Below, piece after piece: positions 45,505 to 53,067 of a stretch of 64,000 nucleotides of DNA. The stretch's first letter is position 1, and each line of letters starts with the position of its first letter. The notes beneath the pieces are model-generated. The model worked only from the letters and a program-made list of their open reading frames with translations. It was not told the DNA's origin and did no database searches. Source of the stretch: Acidobacteriota bacterium (GTDB lineage: Bacteria; Acidobacteriota; Blastocatellia; Pyrinomonadales; Pyrinomonadaceae). The DNA lies in the NCBI GenBank assembly GCA_019242475.1, contig JAFAVK010000009.1, positions 1 through 64,000 on the forward strand, given 5' to 3'. Both the position numbers and the translations under genes were made by a program.

Positions 45505-46107
45505 ATGCGTAAGCTTTTCATGGCGGCACTTTTCATCGCCTGCACCGCGCCGTTCACGTTCGCGCAGACCGGCGGCGACTACAACAAGTACGACTTCGGC
45601 GTCCTCTACTCGCACAACCGCGTGGACACCGGCTTCGACGACCCGACGACCACGAACTTCCTCAGCGAGCGCGAGGGCTTTAACGGCGTCGAGGCGTTCG
45701 TCAAGGGCAACATCAGCCGCTACGTCGGCCTCAAGGGCGACTACTCGTTCCACCGCAAGTCGTTCACCTTCAACGGCGGCACGGCGGCGACCACCTTCGA
45801 CGTGGACGCCAACATTCACCAGTTCCTCGGCGGCGTCGAGTTCAAGGACAACTCCAGGGAGACGAAGGTAAAGCCGTTCGGCCACGTCCTGGCCGGCGTC
45901 GCGCACAGCACCTCTGACGTGAACGGCACGGCGGTCTCGTTCAACGACTCCTCGAATGACTTCGCGGCGGCCGTCGGCGGCGGCGTTGACTTCAAGCTCA
46001 ACGACCGCATCGACCTCCGCGCGATTCAGTTCGACTGGAACCCGATCCGCGACAACGGCCAGACCTCGAACAACTTCCGCATCGGCATCGGCCTCATCTT
46101 CCGCTAA
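45505..46107 (+). CDS. outer-membrane beta-barrel protein
   Basis: 200 aa from ATG 45505 (AGGAGGAG about 12 nt upstream). Signal peptide MRKLFMAALFIACTAPFTFA. The mature chain shows alternating strands ending in aromatic residues (KYDFGVLYSHNRVDT; GLKGDYSFHRKSF; FGHVLAGVAHSTSDV; FAAAVGGGVDFKLNDRIDLR). It ends with a terminal strand FRIGIGLIFR closing on a final aromatic/Arg, as in OmpA-/Ail-type eight-stranded barrels. Function is structural or unknown. Convergent with the CheA-like gene; a heptad hairpin occupies the 86-bp gap. Confidence 0.88.
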   Translation: MRKLFMAALFIACTAPFTFAQTGGDYNKYDFGVLYSHNRVDTGFDDPTTTNFLSEREGFNGVEAFVKGNISRYVGLKGDYSFHRKSFTFNGGTAATTFDVDANIHQFLGGVEFKDNSRETKVKPFGHVLAGVAHSTSDVNGTAVSFNDSSNDFAAAVGGGVDFKLNDRIDLRAIQFDWNPIRDNGQTSNNFRIGIGLIFR

Positions 46108-46111
46108 GACG

Positions 46112-46193
46112 AGGGGCAAGTGGAAAAGGGGAAGGGGGAAGGGTTGGCACGCAGCCTCCCTTCCCCCTTCCACCTTTCCACTTGCCCTTTGCC
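46112..46193. repeat. heptad hairpin 9 (units GGGAAGG/GGCAAGT)
   Basis: Arms 46112-46147 and about 46155-46193: purine-rich heptamers GGCAAGT, GGAAAAG, GGGAAGG, GGGAAGG and their complement, with one or two bulges. Loop about 8 nt. Exactly fills the gap between two convergent stop codons. Confidence 0.82.
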
Positions 46194-48218
46194 TTAGTCC
46201 AGGCCTTCCAACAGCCTTGGCAGGTCGAGGACGAGGGCGACCGCGCCGTCGCGCAGCTCGGTCGCGCCGCCGACGGCGCGCCAGCGCTTGGCGTGCCGGC
46301 CGAGGCCGCGCACGAGCACCTCGCTCTGCCCCTCCAACTCGTCCACGGCGATGGCCGCGCGCGCCTCGTCTTCCGCGCCGCGCGCGCGCGCGACGACGTA
46401 GGCGCGCGGCGTCGCGCCGTTCGACTCGACTTCGTCATCACTCAGGCCGAGCAGTTCGCGCAGCTCGACGAGCGGCAGCTCGCGCCCGCGCCAGCGGAGC
46501 GTGCGGCGCGCACCCGCGCCCGAGACCTCGGAGGCTTCGGCGCGGACGGCCTCGACGACGTGCGACGAGCCGAGGCAGTAGCGGCGCCCGGCCGCGTTGA
46601 CGACGTGCGCGGGCAGGAGCGCGAGCGCCGTCGGCAGACGCAGCTCGAAGGTCGTGCCGCGCCCCCGCAGGCTCCGCACGCGGACTTCGCCGCCCGCCTC
46701 CTCGACCGCGCGCTCGACCACGTCGAGCCCGACGCCGCGCCCCGAGACGAGCGAAGCCCGCGCCGCCGTCGAGAAGCCCGGCCGGAAGATGAGCCGCAGC
46801 GCGTGCGCCTCCGTGATCTGCGCGCCGGGCGCGACGAGGCCCGCCGCCGCGGCCGCGCGCGTGACCGCCCCCACGTCCACCCCGCGCCCGTCGTCCGAGA
46901 CGCGCAGCACGACGAGCCCGCCGTCGGAGTCGGCCTCGATGCGCACCTGCCCCGCGGCCGGCTTGCCCGCGGCGAGCCGCTCCTTTTCCGTCTCGACGCC
47001 GTGATCGACCGCGTTGCGCACGAGGTGGAGCAGGGGGTCTGCGACCCTTTCGGCGAGCGAGCGGTCGAGCCGCGCGTCGCCGCCCGCGACCTCGAACTCG
47101 ACGCGCCTGCCGGCCTCGCGCGCCGCCGCGCGGCCCGCACGCGCCGCGCGCAGCAGCGACGCGCGCAAGGTGACCATGCGCAGCCCGATCAGCCGCTCCT
47201 CAAGCTCGAAGAAGCGCCGCCGGACGCCGCGCGCGCGCTCCTCCAACGCCCCGCGCCCTTCGGCGCCCGAGAGCGCCGTGTCGAGCGCGCCGAGCGTGTC
47301 CGCGAAGAGACTGTGCGTCGTCGAGATGAGCTCGTCCAACTCTTCGAGCGTGACGCGCACGCCCGCCGTAGTGCTCGACGAAGGTGCTGCGGTCGGGACT
47401 GAAGCGGCCCCCGCCGGCCCGGGGGCTGCGGACGTTCCGTCCCGAGCCTCTTCAACCGCCTTCGCGCCCGGCCCCGCCGCGTCTCCGCCTTCGACCGCTT
47501 CGAGCCGAGCGCCGAAGGCGGCCGCGCGCCCGGATAGTTTGGCGAAGTCTTCGGCGCTCGCGTACACGATACGGAAGCCGACGCGGCCCGGCCCCACGTC
47601 GCTGACGAAGGGCTGTGTCGAGACGACCTCGCCCGACTCCTTGAGCGCCTCGCTCAGGCGCCTGTACTGCTCGTCGAAGTCGGACAGGTCGAAGTCCACG
47701 CTGACGAGGTAGGCGCGCGCGCCCTCGGCGACCGCCTCGCTCAAACGCTGCCGCTCGGGCGCGCTCAAGGCCCTGGCGACCTCCGGCGGCAGAAGCTCCT
47801 CCGCCGCGCGCGCGGCCGGCGCCGCGGCCGGCTCGTGGGCAGCCAGCCGCCGCAAGTGCTCGACGAGGCGCGCGGGCACCGCCCACTCCTCGCCGCGCGC
47901 GGCCGCCTCAAGGCTTTCGGTCAGCGCGCCGACGGCCACCTCGCACGCGTCGAGCACACCCTCGTCGAGCGGCGCGCCGCCGCGACGCACCGCGTCCAGA
48001 AGCGACTCGAACTCGTGCGCGACCCGACCCGCCGCGTCGAGCCCGGCGGCCGCGGCCGTCCCCTTCAAGGTGTGTACGTGCCGGAAGGTGCGCGCCACCA
48101 GCTCGCGCCGCGCAGGCCCCTCGCCCCGCCGCTCGCGCAGCTCGGCCACGTCGCCGTATAGCTCCTCGATCAGGTCTTCGGCCTCGGCCAAGAACTCTCT
48201 GAGCAGACGTTCGTCCAT
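46194..48218 (-). CDS. CheA-like hybrid histidine kinase (Hpt-HATPase-CheW)
   Basis: 674 aa. Order: Hpt domain with phosphoacceptor His49 (HVHTLKGTAAAAG); a linker and middle domain (about 150-260); a dimerisation helix pair (LEELDELISTTHSLF); an HATPase with N-box HLVRNAVDHGVE, G1 VSDDGRGVDVG and G2 SGRGVGLDVV; and a C-terminal CheW-like domain (ALALLPAHVV... ELPLVELRELLG). No receiver domain. It phosphorylates CheY-type regulators in chemotaxis or a chemosensory-like pathway. No MCP, cheW, cheY or cheB/R gene is in the window, so the partners must be elsewhere. A heptad hairpin starts 5 nt upstream of the ATG and no ribosome site is visible. Confidence 0.92.
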   Translation of the reverse strand: MDERLLREFLAEAEDLIEELYGDVAELRERRGEGPARRELVARTFRHVHTLKGTAAAAGLDAAGRVAHEFESLLDAVRRGGAPLDEGVLDACEVAVGALTESLEAAARGEEWAVPARLVEHLRRLAAHEPAAAPAARAAEELLPPEVARALSAPERQRLSEAVAEGARAYLVSVDFDLSDFDEQYRRLSEALKESGEVVSTQPFVSDVGPGRVGFRIVYASAEDFAKLSGRAAAFGARLEAVEGGDAAGPGAKAVEEARDGTSAAPGPAGAASVPTAAPSSSTTAGVRVTLEELDELISTTHSLFADTLGALDTALSGAEGRGALEERARGVRRRFFELEERLIGLRMVTLRASLLRAARAGRAAAREAGRRVEFEVAGGDARLDRSLAERVADPLLHLVRNAVDHGVETEKERLAAGKPAAGQVRIEADSDGGLVVLRVSDDGRGVDVGAVTRAAAAAGLVAPGAQITEAHALRLIFRPGFSTAARASLVSGRGVGLDVVERAVEEAGGEVRVRSLRGRGTTFELRLPTALALLPAHVVNAAGRRYCLGSSHVVEAVRAEASEVSGAGARRTLRWRGRELPLVELRELLGLSDDEVESNGATPRAYVVARARGAEDEARAAIAVDELEGQSEVLVRGLGRHAKRWRAVGGATELRDGAVALVLDLPRLLEGLD

Positions 48219-48223
48219 GAAAA

Positions 48224-48365
48224 GAAGTAGGCAGAAGGCAGTAGGCAGTAGGCAGTTTAAAAACGTCGGGCAGCGCGCCCGACGGGTGTGACGCGCCGCC
48301 CTCTAGACTACTACTGCCTACTGCCTTCTGCCTACTGCCTTCTGTTTATTGACTACTGGCTACTT
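48224..48365. repeat. heptad hairpin 10 (units GCAGTAG/GCAGAAG) with inner hairpin
   Basis: Left arm 48224-48257, right arm 48308-48365, tandem GCAGTAG and GCAGAAG units. The spacer contains the hairpin GTCGGGC-N5-GCCCGAC (48265-48283). The outer part of the right arm encodes the last residues and stop codon of nusB. Confidence 0.85.
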
Positions 48366-48864
48366 TGCTTTCGCCGCTTTCGCCGTCGGCCCTTTCAGGC
48401 TCCGGCTCTTCGTCCGGGTGCGCGACGGCATCCTCCTGCGGGCGCTCGCGGTCGAGGTCGCGTTTGATGGCGTCGAGGATGCCGTTGATGAACTGCGTGG
48501 CCTCGTAGGTCGAGAAGCGGCGGGCGATCTCCAGAGACTCGTTGATGGCGACCGTGCGCGGCGTCTGCTCGTGGAGGAACTCGTAGACGGCCATCCGCAG
48601 GATGTTCCTGTCCACGACGGCCATGCGCGAGATGCGCCAGTGCTCGGCGCGCGAGCGAATCCGCTCGTCGATCTCTTCGAGGTGCGCGAGCGCGCCCACC
48701 GCGAGGCGGGTCGCGAACTCGCGCGCGCCCTCGTCCATCTCGGGCTCGCCCAGCTCCTCCCAGTAAGAGCGGACAAGATCGTCCGGCCGCACAGAAGCGC
48801 CACCCAGGTCGGCCGCAAAGAGCATCTGCAAGGCGCACTCGCGCGCCTTACGCCTTGAACCCAT
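48346..48864 (-). CDS. nusB: transcription antitermination factor NusB
   Basis: 172 aa. NusB binds boxA RNA with S10 (NusE) in rRNA antitermination. Seen: MGSRRKARECALQMLFA at the start, and the conserved core ILRMAVYEFLHEQTPRTVAINESLEIARRFSTYEATQFINGILDAI. About 25 extra C-terminal residues are acidic (HPDEEPEPERADGES). The final SKVASSQ is encoded by the arm of a heptad hairpin. The gene follows ribH on the same strand, the classical ribH-nusB linkage. Start at ATG 48864 inside CATATG; no clear ribosome site. Confidence 0.95.
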   Translation of the reverse strand: MGSRRKARECALQMLFAADLGGASVRPDDLVRSYWEELGEPEMDEGAREFATRLAVGALAHLEEIDERIRSRAEHWRISRMAVVDRNILRMAVYEFLHEQTPRTVAINESLEIARRFSTYEATQFINGILDAIKRDLDRERPQEDAVAHPDEEPEPERADGESGESKVASSQ

Positions 48865-48883
48865 ATGTATAAATGCTGATGCG

Positions 48884-48991
48884 CGTGAACCGTCAAAAGA
48901 CGTAAACCGTGAACCGTGACAAGAAAGAACTGCCTTCTTCTTGTCACGGTTTACGTTTCACGGTTTACGTTTCCTCACGATTTACGTCTTT
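48884..48991. repeat. heptad hairpin 11 (units CGTGAAC/CGTAAAC)
   Basis: Left arm about 48884-48928, right arm about 48936-48991, made of CGTAAAC and CGTGAAC heptamers and ending in the shared GTGACAAGAA block next to the loop. The right arm encodes the last residues and stop of ribH (minus strand). Lies between ribH and nusB. Confidence 0.85.
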
Positions 48992-49447
48992 CAAAAGATT
49001 GACCATTTCGACGGCCGACATGGCGGCCTCGAACCCCTTGTTCCCGGCCTTCACTCCCGCGCGGTCGATGGCCTGCTCCAGGGTGTCGGCGGTGACGATG
49101 CCGTAGAGCACGGGCACGCCGGTCTGCAAACCGACGTGCGCGACGCCCTTCGTGACCTCGCCCGCGACGTACTCGAAGTGCGGCGTCTGGCCGCGGATGA
49201 CCGTGCCGAGGCAGACGACGGCGTCGAAGCGCCCCGACTGCGCGGCCTTCAAGGCCGCCAGCGGAATCTCGAACGAGCCGGGCACGCGGAAGTGCTCGAC
49301 CGCGCCCTCGTCCGCGCCGAGGCGTTCGAGCGCGTCCAGCGCGCCCTCGACGAGGCGCGCCGTCAGGAAGTCGTTCCAACGGCTGGAGACCAGCGCGAAG
49401 CGAAAGCCCCCGGCGCTCAAACGACCCTGATGCGTCACAGGCTGCAA
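48965..49447 (-). CDS. ribH: 6,7-dimethyl-8-ribityllumazine synthase
   Basis: 160 aa. Condenses 5-amino-6-ribitylaminouracil with 3,4-dihydroxybutanone phosphate in riboflavin synthesis; forms icosahedral or pentameric assemblies. Diagnostic motifs: [55 protein letters not shown] (with catalytic His), [22 protein letters not shown] and the C-terminal [16 protein letters not shown] use TTG 49447, with AGGAAG 5 nt upstream; GTG 49438 is possible. The last residues (DVNREET) are encoded by the arm of the heptad hairpin that separates it from nusB. No other rib genes are near. Confidence 0.95.
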   Translation of the reverse strand: MQPVTHQGRLSAGGFRFALVSSRWNDFLTARLVEGALDALERLGADEGAVEHFRVPGSFEIPLAALKAAQSGRFDAVVCLGTVIRGQTPHFEYVAGEVTKGVAHVGLQTGVPVLYGIVTADTLEQAIDRAGVKAGNKGFEAAMSAVEMVNLLKDVNREET

Positions 49448-49514
49448 AATCTTCCTCGACTTCTCCGAATCACGTGGGAGTTAAGAACTGAAGGCAGTAT
49501 AGAGAAAGAGTAGA

Positions 49515-49592
49515 AGCAGTGACAAGTGACAAGTGACGAGTGACGGGTTGACAAAAGTTTCTTGCTTGTCACTCGTCACTCATCACTGCCCT
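49515..49592. repeat. heptad hairpin 12 (unit GTGACAA)
   Basis: Left arm 49515-49547 of GTGACAA and GTGACGA heptamers, right arm 49561-49592 complementary with some mismatches. The stop codon of the enoyl-CoA hydratase gene (minus, 49583) is in the right arm. Confidence 0.8.
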
Positions 49593-50362
49593 CTGAAAGA
49601 GGGCTTGCGTTTTTCGAGGAAGGCGCGGGTGCCTTCGCGCACGTCTGCTGTCGAGAAGAGTTGGGCGAAGAGTTCGGCTTCGAGGCGGAGGGCTTCGTCG
49701 AAGGGGAGGCGCGCGCCGCGCGTGACGGCGTGGAGGCAGGCGCGCGCGGCGAGCGGGGCGGCGTGGTCGTTGATGGATCGGGCGAGGGCTTCGGATGCAG
49801 GGATGAGTTGGTCGGGCTCGACGACGCGGTTGAAGAGGCCGAGCTGGCGGGCCTCCTCCGCGCCTATCTCTTCGCCCGCGAGCATCGCGGAGAGGGCGCG
49901 CCCCGTCCCGACCGCGCGCGCGAGGCGCTGCGTGCCGCCGTAGGCGGGGATGACGCCGAGCTTTGCTTCGGGGGGGCCGAGGCGCGCGTCCGTGGCGGCG
50001 ACGCGCAGGTGGCAGGCCAGCGCCAGCTCGCAGCCGCCGCCCGCGGCCGCGCCCTGCACGGCGGCGATGACGGGCGTGTCGCACAGCTCGATCTGGTCGC
50101 AGACCTCCCGGCCGCGCGCCGCCTTCTCCGAAGCGGCCGCCTCGTCCAGCGCTTCGAGTTCGGCGATGTCCGTGCCCGCGCAGAAGTCCGGGCCGGCGCC
50201 GCTCAGGATCACGGCGCGCAGGTCGCGACGGGCCGCGACGCCGGCGAAGATTTCCCCGAGGCGTTCGAGCATGACGCCCGTCAGGGCGTTCCGCTTGGAC
50301 GCGCGTTCGAGCCGGACGAAGAGGAGTGCGCCGCGCTCCTCGGATGTGACTTCGTCGGCCAA
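49583..50362 (-). CDS. enoyl-CoA hydratase/isomerase (crotonase) family protein
   Basis: 259 aa. Crotonase fold: ASKRNALTGVMLERL, oxyanion-hole segments LSGAGPDFCAGTDIAEL and AAVQGAAAGGGCELALACHLRVA, catalytic Glu region LGPPEAKLGVIPAYGGTQRLARAVG. One of the two Glu of hydratases is seen in PPEAKLG; whether the second position is acidic is unclear, so hydratase versus isomerase is open. Starts 4 nt after the stop of the hydroxyacyl-CoA dehydrogenase (TTG 50362), so the pair is an operon for successive beta-oxidation or butyrate-type steps. Confidence 0.92.
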   Translation of the reverse strand: MADEVTSEERGALLFVRLERASKRNALTGVMLERLGEIFAGVAARRDLRAVILSGAGPDFCAGTDIAELEALDEAAASEKAARGREVCDQIELCDTPVIAAVQGAAAGGGCELALACHLRVAATDARLGPPEAKLGVIPAYGGTQRLARAVGTGRALSAMLAGEEIGAEEARQLGLFNRVVEPDQLIPASEALARSINDHAAPLAARACLHAVTRGARLPFDEALRLEAELFAQLFSTADVREGTRAFLEKRKPSFRGQ

Positions 50363-50366
50363 GGCT

Positions 50367-51257
50367 TTAGACGAGGCTCATCGGGACGGGCTTCTTCGGG
50401 TCGGCGTAGTCGTAGAAGCCGCGGCCGGTCTTGCGCCCGTAGAGGCCCGCCTTGACCATGCGCTTGAGGAGCGGCGGCGGCGCGAAACGCTTCTCGCGGA
50501 ACTCTTCGAACATGATCTCGGCGATGTAGTAGGTCGTGTCCAGGCCGACGAAGTCGAGCAGGGTGAGCGGCCCCATCGGGTGGCCGCAGCCGAGCTTCAT
50601 GCCGTTGTCGATGTCCACGATGGAGCCGACGCCCTCTTCGAGCGCGCGGATCGAGTCGAGCAGGTAGGGGACGAGCAGGCGGTTGACGATGAAGCCCGAC
50701 TTGTCGCCCGCGCGCACGGGCACCTTGCCGAGCTTGCGGCCGAACTCGACGGCCGACTCGTAGACCTCCTCGTCGGTGAGGATGGTGCGGACGACCTCGA
50801 CGAGCTTCATCAAGGGCACCGGGTTGAAAAAGTGCAGGCCGACGAAGCGCGCCTGCCGCTCGGGCCGCGTGGCCGTCATCATCTCCGTGATCGAGAGCGA
50901 CGAGGTGTTCGAGGCGAAGATGGTCTCGGGCTTGCAGACGGCGTCGAGCTGGTTGTAGGTGTCGCGCTTGGCTTCGAGGTTCTCGACGATGGCCTCGATG
51001 ACGAGGTCGCAGTCCTTGAGGTCTTCGAGCGAGGTCGTGCCGCGGATGCGGCCGCGAATCTCGGTCTGCTGCTCGGCGGTGATGTTGCCCTTCTCGGCGA
51101 ACCTCGCCAGCGACTTCTCGATCCCGGCGAAGCCGCGGTCGCACAAGTCCTGCGTCACCTCGCGCACGACGACTTCACAACCGGCGGCCGCCGCGGCCTG
51201 GGCGATGCCGGAGCCCATCAGCCCGCAGCCGAGCACGCCGACTCTGTTAATCTCCAT
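50367..51257 (-). CDS. 3-hydroxybutyryl-CoA / 3-hydroxyacyl-CoA dehydrogenase
   Basis: 296 aa with AGGAGA before ATG 51257. NAD(P)-dependent oxidation of 3-hydroxyacyl-CoA to 3-ketoacyl-CoA. N-terminal Rossmann GVLGCGLMGSGIAQAAAAAG; catalytic His in GLHFFNPVPLMKLVEVV; SGFIVNRLLVPYLLDSI and GCGHPMGPLTLLDFVGLDT in the C-terminal helical domain; ends with LYGRKTGRGFYDY. Single-function form (Hbd/PaaH type). Works with the crotonase downstream. Confidence 0.95.
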   Translation of the reverse strand: MEINRVGVLGCGLMGSGIAQAAAAAGCEVVVREVTQDLCDRGFAGIEKSLARFAEKGNITAEQQTEIRGRIRGTTSLEDLKDCDLVIEAIVENLEAKRDTYNQLDAVCKPETIFASNTSSLSITEMMTATRPERQARFVGLHFFNPVPLMKLVEVVRTILTDEEVYESAVEFGRKLGKVPVRAGDKSGFIVNRLLVPYLLDSIRALEEGVGSIVDIDNGMKLGCGHPMGPLTLLDFVGLDTTYYIAEIMFEEFREKRFAPPPLLKRMVKAGLYGRKTGRGFYDYADPKKPVPMSLV

Positions 51258-51283
51258 CTCTTCATCTTCTCCTGTTTTGAGTT

Positions 51284-51386
51284 AAGTAATTTTAGATTTT
51301 AGATTTTAGATTTGCGATCTGAAGATAGCTCGGCGCTCTTCTTCAAATCGCAAATCAAAAATCTAAAATCTAAAATTCTGTTACTT
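51284..51386. repeat. heptad hairpin 13 (unit TTTTAGA)
   Basis: AT-rich version: left arm about 51284-51326 with three tandem TTTTAGA units, then TTTGCGATCTGAAGA. The right arm about 51338-51386 is the complement over about 40 nt. The rhomboid gene's stop codon (minus, 51381) lies in the right arm. Confidence 0.85.
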
Positions 51387-52733
51387 CTTCTGCTCGTCGG
51401 GCTCGTCCGGCTTCTGCATGCCGACGCCGAACTCTTCGCCCTCGTTTTCGGCCCACTGCGCGAAGCGCTCCTGCCAGCCGTGCAGGTTCGTGTCGAGTTC
51501 GCGCAGGCGCCCTTCGCGCTCGGCCGGCTTGAGCGACTTGTCTTCGGCCGTGTCGCGGGCGCGCGCGACGTACGCCCTCAACTCCTGGCGCAGCGCGTCC
51601 GACTCGGGGCTCGGCGCGGGCGCCTGCTCCAGCTTCTCGGCCGCCGCGGCCAGTTCCCCCGGGTCGCCGCGCAGGTAGTTCAAGAGTGCGTTCTGCCCGG
51701 CGTTGACCGCCTCGACGTAGGGGCCGACGGGCGACCGGCCGAGCGCGCGCTCCTTCAGGTTCGAGAGGCGCGGCGGCGGCGCGTCGAAGTGGCGCGCGAC
51801 CATCACGAAGCTCACGGCGACGAGCAGGAGGCAGGCGACCTGCGCCGCGTGCCATGCGTGCGCCACCGGCCCGCGCGCCCCCGGCCGCTTGTAGCCGACC
51901 AGGAGCGCGAGGCCCATCCCCGCGACGAGCCCGCCGAGGTGCGCCGCGTTGTCGATGAACTGCCGCGCGACGTAGCCGATGAAAAGGTTGATGCCGAGCG
52001 TCGGGAGCAGCCCCGTCCCGAACGCGCGCTTCAAGCCCTCGGGCAGCTCGTGGCGGTACTTGATGCCGAAGACGAAGAGCACGCCCATCAGCCCGAAGAG
52101 CGCGCCCGAAGCCCCGGCCGACGCCGTGTCGTACGGCTTGAAGAGGAACTGCCCCAGCGCGCCGCTCGCCCACTCGGGCCGCACCGCGAGGTAGCTCGCC
52201 AACACCCCCGCGATGCCGGTCAGAATCCAGAAGACGACGAAGCGCGCCGACCCGTAAAGCTTCTCCACGTACGGCCCGAGCATGAAGAGGCCGTACATGT
52301 TCGAGAGCAGGTGCATGTTCGCCAGCAGGAACCCGAGCGGCCCCGGCTGAACCAGCTGCGGCGGGAACTGCACGTGCAGGAAGATCGGCGTGACGAAGCG
52401 CCACCACTGCCCTTCGTGGTCGATGAGGTAGTTGAGCTTGGCGCCGTACGCGCGCAGCACCGTGCCGGTCGCGCCGCCCGAGAGCCACATCAGCACGTAG
52501 ATGAAGACGTTGGCGATGAGAAAGATGAAGGTGAAGGTGGCCGGGCGCGAGATGACCGCGCGCAGGAAGCGCAACGTCTCGGGGTCTGCGTGCGGCGCGC
52601 GCCGCGGCTGCTCCGCGGCGCGCGCGACCGGCGTGCCGCAGACCATGCAGCGCGCCTCGCCCGCGCCCACGAGCGCCCCGCAGTGGCGGCACACGCCCGT
52701 GCGGCCCGCCCCCTCTGACTGACCTTCGGCCAA
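51381..52733 (-). CDS. rhomboid-family intramembrane serine protease with N-terminal zinc ribbon
   Basis: About 450 aa from TTG 52733; the frame is open to TTG 52808 and the start is uncertain. The N-terminus carries a zinc ribbon, CRHCGALVGAGEARCMVCG (CxxC...CxxC). Seven hydrophobic segments follow: FTFIFLIANVFIYVLMWL; the HLLSNMYGLFMLGPYVE helix with the first conserved His/Asn; the catalytic Ser in ASAGASGALFGLMGVLF; and the catalytic His in IDNAAHLGGLVAGMG. The C-terminal about 140 residues are soluble and helical. Cleaves membrane-spanning substrates. First gene of the long minus-strand run down to the CheA-like gene. Confidence 0.9.
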   Translation of the reverse strand: MAEGQSEGAGRTGVCRHCGALVGAGEARCMVCGTPVARAAEQPRRAPHADPETLRFLRAVISRPATFTFIFLIANVFIYVLMWLSGGATGTVLRAYGAKLNYLIDHEGQWWRFVTPIFLHVQFPPQLVQPGPLGFLLANMHLLSNMYGLFMLGPYVEKLYGSARFVVFWILTGIAGVLASYLAVRPEWASGALGQFLFKPYDTASAGASGALFGLMGVLFVFGIKYRHELPEGLKRAFGTGLLPTLGINLFIGYVARQFIDNAAHLGGLVAGMGLALLVGYKRPGARGPVAHAWHAAQVACLLLVAVSFVMVARHFDAPPPRLSNLKERALGRSPVGPYVEAVNAGQNALLNYLRGDPGELAAAAEKLEQAPAPSPESDALRQELRAYVARARDTAEDKSLKPAEREGRLRELDTNLHGWQERFAQWAENEGEEFGVGMQKPDEPDEQKK

Positions 52734-52814
52734 GACCTTAAACGCCCATCTTTCCGGCTGAGAGTGAAACTTTGTCCGCTGTCGCGATTCTATTTCCCCG
52801 CCGTGCAAACGGCA

Positions 52815-52886
52815 ACTCAGTAGGCAGACGGCAGGAGGCAGTTAAGGGCGCCGCGTCAGCGGCGTCTGCCATCTGCTTACTGCCCT
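52815..52886. repeat. heptad hairpin 14 (unit GCAGTAG) with inner hairpin
   Basis: Left arm 52815-52847 and right arm 52863-52886 of GCAGTAG, GCAGACG and GCAGGAG heptamers. The centre is a perfect hairpin CGCCGC-GTCA-GCGGCG (52849-52864). The only family member here lying between divergent genes and not touching a stop codon. Confidence 0.75.
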
Positions 52887-52893
52887 CCGTTCT

Positions 52894-52922
52894 CCCTGAC
52901 GAGTTTTGCGTCAGGGCTTTTT
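52894..52922 (+). terminator. terminator-like hairpin in the leader of the S8 protease
   Basis: 8-bp stem CCCTGACG / CGTCAGGG, loop AGTTTTG, then CTTTTT. There is no plus-strand gene just upstream. It could end transcripts starting upstream, or act as an attenuator of the protease gene beginning at 53068. Confidence 0.55.
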
Positions 52923-53067
52923 CGTCAGCGTGACCGAAGGCGGGCGGCGGGGACGTCTTTCTTCAGAGTTTTGCGTCGGCACGGGCGTTGCCCTTGTGCT
53001 CCCGGTCGCACGAACTCTCACGACGGGGCGGCCGAGCTAGACGGACTTTGTAAGGAGCCGACCGACT

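Larger units (their letters stand above)
52734..53067. other. 334-bp divergent region between rhomboid and subtilase genes
   Basis: Contains heptad hairpin 14 (52815-52886), a plus-strand terminator-like hairpin (52894-52922), and a second copy of AGTTTTGCGTC at about 52968-52978. The ribosome site AAGGAG of the subtilase follows. No gene seen. Confidence 0.6.
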
